A stretch of DNA of 46,957 bases, from IMG/VR virus record IMGVR_UViG_3300032315_002372, positions 1 through 46,957 of that record. One strand, given 5' to 3'. Shown in pieces: positions 7,064-16,266 of the stretch; within the stretch, counting starts at the first letter, position 1, and the number at the start of each line of letters is the position of its first letter. Under the pieces are notes generated by a model. The model had not been told where the DNA came from, did no database searches, and saw only the letters and a program-made list of their open reading frames with translations. The position numbers were made by a program, and so were the translations under genes. The DNA is from a virus.

Positions 7064-8379
7064 GATATGGTGCCACCGGAGTCAGCGGTGGTGCGATAGA
7101 GTATAGACCGAATAAATCGGCGGCCGGTCAATCGGCTACCAGTGCCTAGAGTTTTCGCCCCTACAAGCCCAGGTTGGAACACAGTGGTCGCTGCCGTGGA
7201 GGTCGTGTCAACGTGGGTAGTGAACCCAGAGCCAAAATCCCCAGCACTGCAAAGCCTGACTCGCCCACGAGTAGCTGCTGGCCCAGTAGGCTCCCAAGTA
7301 GCGACAAGAAACGCCTGCCCAGTTGTCGCGGGGATACCGGTGTCAACCCAATGCGTGGTGGCGGAATTCAAGCGCACCATCGCACGCAGATTCGCCCCGG
7401 AAGCTCCTTGGCCAAGCGAGTTTCTGTCGTCCATGACAAACCCGATCTCGTCAGCCTGTAGCGCGGCAGAAGCCGTAAACAACTGGCTCTGCATAACAAG
7501 ACGCCAATGCCACTCATCAAAGCCGACAGCAGATGTAGCTTCCGGAATGCCAATGTAGGACATGACCAGAGCCGCCTTCCTTGATGGGGCAGCAGTAGAG
7601 TTGGAGAATCCGAACACACACAACCCGCGGAAAGACCCAGTGGATGTAGTCCCGGGAGTCGAATGATACCTAAGCACACGAGGGCCATCCGTGTTGGGAA
7701 CAAACAAGCTAGCGCCTGATCCTGAAGTGTAGGACGTAAGCCCGCTCGAAAAGTTTGCGAATGGAGCGTCTCCAATAGCACTTAGGAAGGGTCCATGCAC
7801 GAGCACTCCAGAGCGTGCTATTTCAAGTGCCCACTGAGGCCAGTTTGGGTCAGCCCACAGGCCGACTCGGTCGCTATAGGTGACCCACCTGTTTCCGATC
7901 CATAGGCATAAATCCCCGACAAGCTGGCCAGTGGTGGCCCCGGAAGTGAAGCAGTCTGAGCAGAAGGCAAAACGGAGTCGGTTGGACTCGGTGGACGATA
8001 ACGCGAGCAGTTGGGCCGTTGTAAATGAGTCTCCAAATCCAAGATTGGCACGGGCGGTGATCTCCTGCGTCAGCGATGGAGATTGCACCAGATCGCACCT
8101 GGGAAAGTCGGTGTCAGATCGGACGGATGCGGTTCCAAGACCGAGAGCGGTGCGCAGGTTGCTGGCATCACCGGCGACTCGGACGGCCAGCGTAGACGGC
8201 GCATCAAGCACCCCTCCGGTGACAGACACAAGCCCAGTACCAGCGGGGGCTGGCCCAGCAGGCCCCTGAGGGCCTTGAGCTCCGGTGCCGCCAGTGGCTC
8301 CGGTTGCGCCAGCCGGGCCTTGAGGGCCGTGAGCATTGACCAGGACCTTGTTTACTTTCTTGCGCACGAAGATGCTCAT
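7060..8379 (-). CDS. Collagen-like tail fibre / receptor-binding protein
   Basis: 439 residues. A basic N-terminus (MSIFVRKKVNKVLV) is followed by a short collagen-like Gly-x-y tract (about 18-43: GPQGPAGATGATG and onwards), then a beta-rich globular region of about 390 residues with no recognised domain. This N-anchor, collagen stalk and adhesive head design is common in phage fibres. Base composition over 7100-8700 is visibly less GC-rich than neighbouring tail genes (judged by eye), suggesting exchange of the receptor-binding part. ATGA overlaps on both sides keep it in the tail operon. Confidence 0.7.
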   Translation of the reverse strand: MSIFVRKKVNKVLVNAHGPQGPAGATGATGGTGAQGPQGPAGPAPAGTGLVSVTGGVLDAPSTLAVRVAGDASNLRTALGLGTASVRSDTDFPRCDLVQSPSLTQEITARANLGFGDSFTTAQLLALSSTESNRLRFAFCSDCFTSGATTGQLVGDLCLWIGNRWVTYSDRVGLWADPNWPQWALEIARSGVLVHGPFLSAIGDAPFANFSSGLTSYTSGSGASLFVPNTDGPRVLRYHSTPGTTSTGSFRGLCVFGFSNSTAAPSRKAALVMSYIGIPEATSAVGFDEWHWRLVMQSQLFTASAALQADEIGFVMDDRNSLGQGASGANLRAMVRLNSATTHWVDTGIPATTGQAFLVATWEPTGPAATRGRVRLCSAGDFGSGFTTHVDTTSTAATTVFQPGLVGAKTLGTGSRLTGRRFIRSILYRTTADSGGTIS

Positions 8380-8723
8380 GGCTGTGGCACCCTCTTATTG
8401 ATTTCGATGACACCCTGGATCAGACGATCGACAACGCCCTGAGGACTCTCGACATCAAGGTCGTACACATATGCTCCGTCCATCCCGTCGGTCTCGTCAG
8501 AGGCGATTGTGATGTCTATTCGTCCGGCAGCGCCGGTGACAACCAATCCTCCGCTGGGACTCGTGAGAGAGAGGATTGGGACCTGATCAGAATACGTCCG
8601 AGCAATGTTCATCCTGGCGGTGTAGCCAGTGATGTTGATCGGCACACCGGAAGGATCAGTCCACTCAACGGACTCCTGGTAAGTAGCCCCCTGGTCAACG
8701 GTGAGTTTGTGCAGCTCAGCCAT
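8376..8723 (-). CDS. Small baseplate/fibre-associated protein (BppU-N-like)
   Basis: 115 residues. The pattern (an early QGATYQESVEWTD, then INITGYTARMNI, a central glycine turn and YVYDLDVESPQG) resembles the N-terminal Ig-like domain of upper baseplate proteins that attach receptor-binding proteins. It lies between two fibre genes, which supports a connector role. The family call is by pattern only. Its stop overlaps the collagen-like fibre start. Confidence 0.55.
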   Translation of the reverse strand: MAELHKLTVDQGATYQESVEWTDPSGVPINITGYTARMNIARTYSDQVPILSLTSPSGGLVVTGAAGRIDITIASDETDGMDGAYVYDLDVESPQGVVDRLIQGVIEINKRVPQP

Positions 8724-8726
8724 GAC

Positions 8727-9611
8727 TCACGGCAGGGTTGCGACTGCCGTAAACGAGTCGGACGCGAACCGGCCGCCAGAACCAAAGGCCGCGTCGTACA
8801 AGGCTTTGTCAGCCGCATCGACAGCGGAGAAGGTTCGCCCGCTCGTGGTCAGGTCCTCCATGTAGATCCGGTACACGATAACGCTGGCGGCAGCGTTGCG
8901 CTGGAAACCCTCGTACGCGCCTCGTGCACCGAACCAAAACACTGCTTCGGACCCGGCAGCGGTTCCGGGGCGCGTTCCGGTCCAGCCATTTTGAGCCCCC
9001 GCTGCATACCAATTTCCCAACGCCCCGGTGGATGGAACCGACCGTTGCCCAACGAAGGTACCGCCGCTGGTGGGTACCCAAAGAGCGCCGCGGTACAGGA
9101 GGTTGACGTAATTGGCTGTCGGGGAGGCGGTCGCGGCGAAATGGGCCATCGCATCGGTGCCCTGAGTGGCCATCCGCGTGTGACGGCCCCAAACCGAGGT
9201 GTAGATCGTGCGTCCCGGGAGGTTGGTCCACAGGTAGTCACGGAGTGCGTTCGGCAGGGTGATGGAGGCGTAACGCCCCGCGCTATCCATGGCCGTTTGC
9301 GAGGTGATGACGTGGAGCCCCTTTTTCGGAGTGCGCTCGACGAGGCCCATGGTTGGCGCACCGACAAACGTATTCTGGAAGGTTGGGCTCAGCGTGGAGA
9401 GCGAGCCAGAACCAAGCACGGCCGCGGCCGTCGCCCACGCGATGTTTCCGATCTGCGCCCCGTGGGCAGGGACGCTATCGAGGGAGTGCGTTTCAGCGCG
9501 TCCGAAATCCACGAGCAGCAGGGTGCCGGGGACGATCAATGGATCCGTCTGTAGGATCGGCAAGGTGGTGTCGGTGAAGTTAGCGCCGGGGATTACGACT
9601 TTAAGGCCCAT
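8727..9611 (-). CDS. Tail fibre / distal tail surface protein
   Basis: 294 residues from ATG 9611, two bases after the stop of the large SGNH fibre. The sequence is rich in Gly, Thr, Ser and aromatic residues, with beta-strand character and no recognised enzyme motif. It starts MGLKVVIPGANF, a style seen at the N-terminus of lectin-like phage adhesins. Context between fibre genes suggests part of the adsorption apparatus. A longer in-frame extension to 9770 exists but overlaps the fibre gene and is rejected. Confidence 0.6.
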   Translation of the reverse strand: MGLKVVIPGANFTDTTLPILQTDPLIVPGTLLLVDFGRAETHSLDSVPAHGAQIGNIAWATAAAVLGSGSLSTLSPTFQNTFVGAPTMGLVERTPKKGLHVITSQTAMDSAGRYASITLPNALRDYLWTNLPGRTIYTSVWGRHTRMATQGTDAMAHFAATASPTANYVNLLYRGALWVPTSGGTFVGQRSVPSTGALGNWYAAGAQNGWTGTRPGTAAGSEAVFWFGARGAYEGFQRNAAASVIVYRIYMEDLTTSGRTFSAVDAADKALYDAAFGSGGRFASDSFTAVATLP

Positions 9612-9613
9612 GG

Positions 9614-12331
9614 TCAGAGGGAGTTGTTGGTCAGGAAGTCGGCGAACGCCTGCGCGAGCACCTGGTTTCCGGTGGTGGTCATGTGCGTGACGTCGTAGGT
9701 GTGTTCGCTCCAGGTCCCGGCCCAACGGACGATCAGCGCCCCAACGGTGCCGCCTCCGGTCCGGAGCCAATAATCGCCATCAGAACCGCCACTCGGCAGC
9801 CCAGCAGCGCTCCGATAACCTTGGAACGTCAAAGCCCCGGCAGACCACGGGACGGCTGCGAAGTTGAAGAAGAATGACAGGGGGAGGATGCCGTAAGCCA
9901 TGGCAACTGCGCCCTCGGTCATCCCGGGGAAGTGAAGGCTAGGGGTGGTGCGGGCCGCGCAGCGGGTCAGCAACTCGGCCCGGCTGTTCACGAGTTGCCC
10001 TGGGAAAGCAGCCTCGTACCAGGCTTCGAGGTCGGAGATGGCATTCGTGCCGGCCTTGGCCTGCTCCAACTGATCGCAGGCGAGCCGCGACCCGTTCCAC
10101 TGCATCACCAGTTGGCCGATCACGGAGAGGAACAGGACCCGGTTGTCGCGGGCCCCGGCGAGGTCCGCCATTGCGAAGGCAGCAGTCCGGACCTGGGCCA
10201 GATCGAGCAGGTTGTTCGTCGCGTGAAAGAAGACCTGGATGCGTCCGCGGTAGGCGTCCGCGCCCCGGACTTCCATCTGGATCATGGCGAGGATCTGCGC
10301 GGACTGGGAACCCGGGTACGAGATGCCGGTGAAGGTCCTGGGAGCGACGAGCGCGGAGATGGCCGCGTCGAGCCCGCCGGTGCTCACCATGGAGTCGCCC
10401 CACATCACAATGGCGTCGCTCGATCGGCGCGCCTTGGTGGTCCGTAGGCCTCGCGCAAGGATGCCAACCCGTGTAGAGCCCTTGTCCTGACGTCTGGCTT
10501 CGACCTGGCGAGCATTGGAGACCGGGAACGAGTAGAAGGCCCCGGCCGCAACCGTGCTCACGGGATCCGACGCGATCCGCCCCCACGTTCCAGCCTCACG
10601 GATGAGCAGGTCGTTCGCGAGGAAGGTGACCCCGGCGAAGACGCCCGAAACCGAGGCCTGCCACAGGTCGCCATCCCGGATGACAGCCGGGGTGTGGCTC
10701 ACCGGATTGAACTCGCCGCAGTAGAACAGTTCCCCGGCGAGTCCTTTCACCCACTGAGCGCCAAGGCCCGCCGCCGTCCCAAGAGCAACCAGACGATCGC
10801 CATTGGTCCAGGTGAGTCCGGCGAAGGTTCCGGAGGCCGTGACGTTCCACCAGTCACCAGGCAAAGGCGCGGCATCGGGCGAACCGGAACCAGGTGTCCA
10901 GGTCCCGCGGTAGCGTGTGCCTCGAATGACCAGACCGGCGGACCGGCGGAATTCCAGGGTGGTGCCCGTCGAGTTGACACCACGGATCGAGCGGGTCGGG
11001 GTTGAGGCGAAGGGAACGAACAGGCTGCCGTCGGTTCCCGTGGTGCATGGGATGTCGAAGGTCCGCCCCCGCCATCCGTCGTCGTCGTCCTCGACGAGCA
11101 CCCGGTCGGCCAGAGACGGCCGGAAGACCCGCAAGACCTCGGACGCCAGGCGCGATTCGGTGACCGCCCCGGAAGCGAGCTTCGATGTGGTGATCGCGTT
11201 GTCTGCCACGGGCACTTTCCCGACAATCGTGCCATCCGTTCGGATGCCGAAGCCAATGCGGCCAGAGGCGTCGAGGATGGTGTATAGGTAGCCAGTGGCT
11301 TCGGACAGATCTTCGGGCAGCACCTCGCCGACTGAGGCAGCCAGCTTCGTCCGGGTCACCACCCCATCTGCCAAGGGCAACTTGCCCACCAGTGATCCGT
11401 CAGTTTTGACCCCGAAGGCGATTCGGTTCTGAGCATCCAACAGGACATACACGTAGTCAGGGCGGTCCATAGTCTCGGGTATGGTGGTAGCCAGTTCGGC
11501 TTCGAGCTTGGCGCGGGTGACTGAGGCGGCAGCAAGCTTTGGGGTGGTGACCGAGCCATCATCGATGGGGAGTTTGCCGACCAGTGATCCGTCAGCTTTG
11601 ACCCCGAAGGCAACCCTGCCAGCAGTGTCCACGATCGCGTAGGTGAGTTCGTAGCCCCCAGCAAAAGTGGTCGGCGTTTCCACGGCCATCGCCGCAGTGA
11701 CGGAGGATGCCAGCTTGGTCAGGGTGACCGATGCATCCGATATCTTCGAGGTGGTGACAGAGCCATCATCGATTGACCACCGACCGAAAAGAGATCCGTC
11801 AGGACGGACCCCGAGGGCAACCCGGCTGTTGGAGTCAACCAGCGCATAGACGAACTCAGGGCTGAAGGTGGGAGCCATAAGGTCGCGGATCTCCGAGGCC
11901 AATTTCTCCCAGACTACGGAGCCATCAGCGATGATGGTCGGTGGAGCAGGCATCCGCTGCCAGATCGTGCCATTACTCCGGATCCGATCCCCGGAAGTGT
12001 AGGTTCCAGCGGCGTTCCCCGTCGCAGTGCCTGCGGACACTGCCAGGTACCAGTTGCCCGTGTTCGGCCCACTGGCGGCGGGAATCGTCGGAGTGTTCGT
12101 GCCCGGTGCCCAACTCCCCTGATACTTCGCCGGGTCAATGCCCCCGCCAAGGACTGCCAGCACGTCTTCGGCAAGCATCGGCAGGCCAATACGGTCAGAC
12201 AGCAGGTTCGGGAATGAGTCCGTAACGTCCGTAAGGACCGCCCGGAGCTGCGATGCACTGATCTCGCCCCGGATGTTGTCACGGATGAGAGCGAGGATTC
12301 GCGCGATGAGATTGGTCCGGTTGAGAATCAT
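9614..12331 (-). CDS. Large tail fibre with four internal repeats and an SGNH-hydrolase-like domain
   Basis: 905 residues. The N-terminal 60 residues are helical (tail attachment). Residues about 158-408 hold four tandem units of 57-67 residues built on (Y)xxxDxxxRxxxGxxxDGS followed by (D)GxVTxxKLAxxxVT. Several carbohydrate-module-like segments (G-x-W...GDxW...G...GD) occur at about 70-126, 474-519, 538-585 and 838-872. An SGNH-hydrolase-like region has GDSM (Ser647), ATNN (Asn706/707) and either DVTH (Asp880/His883) or His800 as the end of the triad. Such esterase domains deacetylate surface polysaccharide during adsorption. First gene of the fibre cassette. Confidence 0.7.
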   Translation of the reverse strand: MILNRTNLIARILALIRDNIRGEISASQLRAVLTDVTDSFPNLLSDRIGLPMLAEDVLAVLGGGIDPAKYQGSWAPGTNTPTIPAASGPNTGNWYLAVSAGTATGNAAGTYTSGDRIRSNGTIWQRMPAPPTIIADGSVVWEKLASEIRDLMAPTFSPEFVYALVDSNSRVALGVRPDGSLFGRWSIDDGSVTTSKISDASVTLTKLASSVTAAMAVETPTTFAGGYELTYAIVDTAGRVAFGVKADGSLVGKLPIDDGSVTTPKLAAASVTRAKLEAELATTIPETMDRPDYVYVLLDAQNRIAFGVKTDGSLVGKLPLADGVVTRTKLAASVGEVLPEDLSEATGYLYTILDASGRIGFGIRTDGTIVGKVPVADNAITTSKLASGAVTESRLASEVLRVFRPSLADRVLVEDDDDGWRGRTFDIPCTTGTDGSLFVPFASTPTRSIRGVNSTGTTLEFRRSAGLVIRGTRYRGTWTPGSGSPDAAPLPGDWWNVTASGTFAGLTWTNGDRLVALGTAAGLGAQWVKGLAGELFYCGEFNPVSHTPAVIRDGDLWQASVSGVFAGVTFLANDLLIREAGTWGRIASDPVSTVAAGAFYSFPVSNARQVEARRQDKGSTRVGILARGLRTTKARRSSDAIVMWGDSMVSTGGLDAAISALVAPRTFTGISYPGSQSAQILAMIQMEVRGADAYRGRIQVFFHATNNLLDLAQVRTAAFAMADLAGARDNRVLFLSVIGQLVMQWNGSRLACDQLEQAKAGTNAISDLEAWYEAAFPGQLVNSRAELLTRCAARTTPSLHFPGMTEGAVAMAYGILPLSFFFNFAAVPWSAGALTFQGYRSAAGLPSGGSDGDYWLRTGGGTVGALIVRWAGTWSEHTYDVTHMTTTGNQVLAQAFADFLTNNSL

Positions 12332-13803
12332 TGGAAGGCGTCGGGTTCGAAGTCGGCACTGAACTGGCGAAGGCGGGTTATCGAGGCTTCGAGGATTCGG
12401 ACACGCACCGGGGCCTCGGAGCGGAGGGCGGCGAGGTCGCGGATCATGTCGAGGTCCTCCAGGGATCCGCGGATCTCCACCTCATCCCGATCCAGGGCGA
12501 TGCCCAGCACGATGGCCCCGTGGTCCACCCGGGCGGCGGTGTAGATGACGCCGTCCAGCTCGATGTCCTCCTCGTGGCTCGTGAGTCGCTCAACCTCGAC
12601 GACGCCGGCCACCGTCCGCGAGAACTCGTAGAGCCAGACCCGATGCCATGCGGCACCGAGGGTGAACCCGATTTCCTCGTCTGCAGGTACAGATGCTTCG
12701 GCGGGTACAGCCCGGACAGGGATCGTGACCGAGGCGATCTCCGCATCCAGCCACTCCACCGAGATCCTGGGACGGGTGAAGCGCACCAGTTCGAGTCTCG
12801 GGATGAACGTCCCGGCGGGGACGGTGCCGGGAGAGGTGGCGAAACGGACAATCTGGCCAGCGACCGATTCGATCTGAACGAAGGTCCGGATTGCCATTCG
12901 GTCGTCCAGGAAGGCCACCCAATCCCCGGCCCGGACTCCGAAGGTATCGGTCGCGATAGCGGCCGTCTGGCCGTCGAACATCGCCTCGGAGATCCGCAGG
13001 GCACTCGTGGGCCGAGGCATCCAGAACGACCTTCCTGCCGCATGATCCACCGCCCAACGGAGGGCAGTAGCGATCTGTGCACCGGTCTCAATACTGGCGG
13101 ACTCCCGCTGCATGGCCCCGATCTCCTGATGGAGTTCCTCCACCGGTTCCCGGCCGAAGCCGATCTCCTCCCGCGACACTGAAACGGTGACGGTCCCAGA
13201 GGGTTGATCGAACTGGGCACCAAGCGGGAACAGCCAAGGAGCGACGCTGTATCCCGCCGGAAGCGGCCCGGATCGCCAGTCGACGGCGGTGACCCTCAGC
13301 GACCACTTCGCCGGAGAAGCCTCGACGTGATTCACCTCGAACTCGCAGGCGTCGGGGTGGATCCAGCGCACGGTGCGGCCTTCGAGCCGTCCGACGACCA
13401 GGGGAACCACCGTGTCGCCATCTGTGGCCCATCCGGGTTCAATTTCCTCGAAAACCTCCCACTGAGACCACCCGGCGCGGATCAAGATTTGGAGGCCTCC
13501 CTTGATCTTTGCGGCGGCCCGATCCTGCCAGAGGACGGCCGTCGGCCACAGGGGCACGGCGACACGGTCCTTGCCGCATGCGTGCAGCGCGGCCTCCAGG
13601 CGTCGGGCATCGGAGTCCTGGGCAATCAGGCTGAACCCGATCCGGGCGCGCAGGTGCGAAGCCAGCGCCCGCCGTTCCTCCCGATTCGAAAGGCCGGTTT
13701 CCACATGCGCCATGACTTCGAAGTCGCATCGGAACGGCCCCCGTCCGTCATGGGGGATGTCCAGGATCCAGAGCGGACGCGATTGGAACGTGGTCTGGAT
13801 CAT
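12328..13803 (-). CDS. Tail hub protein (DUF2163-like)
   Basis: 491 residues from ATG 13803, which overlaps the tape-measure stop (ATGA). The last third (LTSHEEDIELDGVIYTAARVD ... DRDEVEIRGSLED) matches the opening of DUF2163/BR0599 tail proteins. The first two thirds are beta-rich and specific to this phage type. Position directly after the tape measure fits a distal tail or hub protein. The usual C-terminal BR0599 domain is missing and appears as a separate gene at 6461-7063. Confidence 0.65.
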   Translation of the reverse strand: MIQTTFQSRPLWILDIPHDGRGPFRCDFEVMAHVETGLSNREERRALASHLRARIGFSLIAQDSDARRLEAALHACGKDRVAVPLWPTAVLWQDRAAAKIKGGLQILIRAGWSQWEVFEEIEPGWATDGDTVVPLVVGRLEGRTVRWIHPDACEFEVNHVEASPAKWSLRVTAVDWRSGPLPAGYSVAPWLFPLGAQFDQPSGTVTVSVSREEIGFGREPVEELHQEIGAMQRESASIETGAQIATALRWAVDHAAGRSFWMPRPTSALRISEAMFDGQTAAIATDTFGVRAGDWVAFLDDRMAIRTFVQIESVAGQIVRFATSPGTVPAGTFIPRLELVRFTRPRISVEWLDAEIASVTIPVRAVPAEASVPADEEIGFTLGAAWHRVWLYEFSRTVAGVVEVERLTSHEEDIELDGVIYTAARVDHGAIVLGIALDRDEVEIRGSLEDLDMIRDLAALRSEAPVRVRILEASITRLRQFSADFEPDAFQ

Positions 13804-16265
13804 GTCCTGGACCACCTGTTCGACGTTCGCTTTGCCATGTCCACGAACCAGGCCTCGGCATCCTGGGACTCCGCCCAACGTCGGGCATCCTGCCGGCTGT
13901 CGAAGGCGGCGAACGTGACCTGGGTGGGACTGGCCGATGCGGGCGTTCCTCCAGGGGCCGAGCCCATTCCCTGGCCGGCCCGCATGGCTTCGAGGTTGTC
14001 CAGGCCGATGCGGGAGACCGACGCCGCATCGAACACGTACTCCCGACCGTGGACCACCCCGGCAACTTGGTTGGCAGACATGTCGCCCGTGTAACCGCCC
14101 CGGGCGAATCCTCCAAAGGCAGCTACGGCCGCGACCACGGCCGCGAGCCCGACGGCAGCAGCAACACCGTAGGACGAGATGGACGTGAGCACAGCGCCGG
14201 GGGCCTTGGCTGCCGTGTCGACAGCACCTTCCTTGACGGACCAGAACATGTTCTTGAGAGCCATCAACGCCCGCTTCGCGATCCACTCGGTGAACATCCG
14301 AGAGATGGCCGCCGTAACCGCTCCCATGATCGGCCCAGCGATGTTGCCCAACCGGTCCGACCAGTATTCGGTGTCGCCGATCAGCTTCTGGAGGCCGCCA
14401 GACACAGAGTCGACGGCGGTCCCGATCACGGAGGTGAAGGACCTGGCGATAGCTTGGGCAGTCGTTCCGAACTGGTTTTCGAGGCCAGTGATCGAGGACG
14501 CGACTTGGTCACTGACTGAGTTCGGGTCCGCCCCGGCGGTGCCGATTGCCGTGTTCACGGACCCGAGGCGCCCCTGGAAGGAATCCACCCGGGATCCGAT
14601 CTGCTCCCGCTCCTGCTCGGTCAGACCGGGCGCGGCGGCCCTCTGCTGAAGGAGCGCAATGATCCGCTCAATCTCGGCGCGTTCCTGACGCAGGATGGCC
14701 AGCTTCTGGGCGTACTTCTGGGCGTCGTTGAGCCTGAAATCCCCTTCGATCATGGCCCGCTGCCGTTCCAACTCGGCGAGCCGTCCGACTGCCTGGGCCT
14801 CCTGGCGACGGAGGTCGGCCAGAGCGTTGACGATTGGAACCTGGGGCTTCAACCCATCGGCCACCTTCTTCTCGGCCTGGGCAGTAGCCTCCCGTGTCGC
14901 GAGCATCTCCGCCATTTTCGCAGACAACTCGTTGAACGCGCTGAGATCGTCACCGCTCGGGGCCAACCCAATCAGGCTCCGGCCGGCTGAGGTGGAATCG
15001 TCGAAGAATCCTTCGAGCCATCGCTTCGAGGCTTCGGAAGCGTCTTCGATGGCCTTGGTCGAGCGGCCCATGGCAGAGGGATCCACGTCGAGCCGCGGGA
15101 GTTCTACCTGGCCAATCGACTTGCCGAGGGCCGACAGGATCGTGTTCACGGCCCGGACCTGGAGGTTCAGGATGAATTCGATCTGCCCCGAGATCCGGTT
15201 GAACTCGGCGACGACCAGGTACGCGATCGCCCGCATGACGTGGAGAGCGCCCTTGGCGATGCCCTCGACCACCGACACCAAGGCTTTGGCGGCGAGCTTG
15301 GTGCCCTCGTTGATTGCGGTGAGGAGCCCATTGCCGACGGGAGCCCAGAAGGCCTTTGATCCCATCCATTCGCCAAGCCCGGCGAACACCCGCTTGGCTG
15401 CGATCACGCCCAGCTCGAACCCGGCCTCGATGGTGAGCCCGATGAACTCGTCGAACTTGCCTGCCTTCCAGTAGTCGAGAGCGACCATGACGAAGGCCCC
15501 GGCCTTCTGGCCGGCCGCCGTCAGATCGATCCCTGCGAAGCCCTGGACGATCTCATCGAGGGTCGGAGCCAACTGGTCGAGGACCCCGGCAAAGAACTGC
15601 TGGCTCTTGAGCTTCAACTGGCCGAAACCGTCCCCGATCGCGTCCAGGGCACCGGCATTCCGTTCGAGGATTTCGGGTAATCGCCCGAGCGCCCGGTCGG
15701 TGCGGTCAGAGTTGGCGAGGGCATCGAAGACCGGGATCAATTCGAGCCCGCTCTTGCCGAAGACCTGCATGGCGAGTCCGGCCCGTTGGGTCGGGTTCTC
15801 GATCCCGCCGATGGCCTTGCCGATGGCGTCGAACTGCTGGTCCGGAGCCATCGCCGAGAGCTTCCCAATGTCGAGGCCGAGCCGGGAGATGGCTTCGGCC
15901 GCCGGGCCGCCCTGGGTGGCCGCGTCATAAACGGCCTTCTCCATCTTCGCGAAGCTTGGCGTGACGTCATCCGCACTCTTGCCAGCCTCACTGAACACCT
16001 GCCGATACCGCACCAACCGGGCAATCCCGACGCCAGTCGCCGCAGAGATGTCAGCAAGCTTCCCGCCCTCGTCGATCACCTCGGACAAGCCCGAGGCGAC
16101 GGAGCGCAGGCCGATGGCGGTGGCTGCGAGTCCGACGATGGGGAGCGCGAGACGCGAGAGACAAGCGAGGCTGGACTGGGCGACCCCAGCGACCGCCCGG
16201 AGGCCGCCGGTGACGCGCCCGACGCCATCGAGCCCGAGCTGGATCGTAAGTTTCTGGGTGGCCAT
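13800..16265 (-). CDS. Tape measure protein
   Basis: 821 residues from ATG 16265 (MATQKLTIQLG). Long helical and coiled-coil regions (RLAELERQRAMIEGDF, QEREQIGSRV), hydrophobic stretches (LPIVGLAATAIGL; AVGLAAVVAAVAAFGGFA) and the characteristic late segment FARGGYTG...GVVHGREYV are typical of siphovirus tape measures, which set tail length and may act in DNA injection. By the usual rule of about 1.5 angstrom per residue, 821 residues imply a tail near 120 nm. It follows the frameshifted chaperone gene. Confidence 0.9.
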   Translation of the reverse strand: MATQKLTIQLGLDGVGRVTGGLRAVAGVAQSSLACLSRLALPIVGLAATAIGLRSVASGLSEVIDEGGKLADISAATGVGIARLVRYRQVFSEAGKSADDVTPSFAKMEKAVYDAATQGGPAAEAISRLGLDIGKLSAMAPDQQFDAIGKAIGGIENPTQRAGLAMQVFGKSGLELIPVFDALANSDRTDRALGRLPEILERNAGALDAIGDGFGQLKLKSQQFFAGVLDQLAPTLDEIVQGFAGIDLTAAGQKAGAFVMVALDYWKAGKFDEFIGLTIEAGFELGVIAAKRVFAGLGEWMGSKAFWAPVGNGLLTAINEGTKLAAKALVSVVEGIAKGALHVMRAIAYLVVAEFNRISGQIEFILNLQVRAVNTILSALGKSIGQVELPRLDVDPSAMGRSTKAIEDASEASKRWLEGFFDDSTSAGRSLIGLAPSGDDLSAFNELSAKMAEMLATREATAQAEKKVADGLKPQVPIVNALADLRRQEAQAVGRLAELERQRAMIEGDFRLNDAQKYAQKLAILRQERAEIERIIALLQQRAAAPGLTEQEREQIGSRVDSFQGRLGSVNTAIGTAGADPNSVSDQVASSITGLENQFGTTAQAIARSFTSVIGTAVDSVSGGLQKLIGDTEYWSDRLGNIAGPIMGAVTAAISRMFTEWIAKRALMALKNMFWSVKEGAVDTAAKAPGAVLTSISSYGVAAAVGLAAVVAAVAAFGGFARGGYTGDMSANQVAGVVHGREYVFDAASVSRIGLDNLEAMRAGQGMGSAPGGTPASASPTQVTFAAFDSRQDARRWAESQDAEAWFVDMAKRTSNRWSRT

Positions 16266-16266
16266 G

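Noticed and set aside
6000-13800. Diversity-generating retroelement in the fibre region
   Set aside because: No reverse transcriptase and no template/variable repeat pair were found by reading.
12328-14286. Longer frame of 652 codons for the hub protein
   Set aside because: The added N-terminus overlaps the tape measure in another frame and is low-complexity; ATG 13803 with an ATGA junction is the better start.
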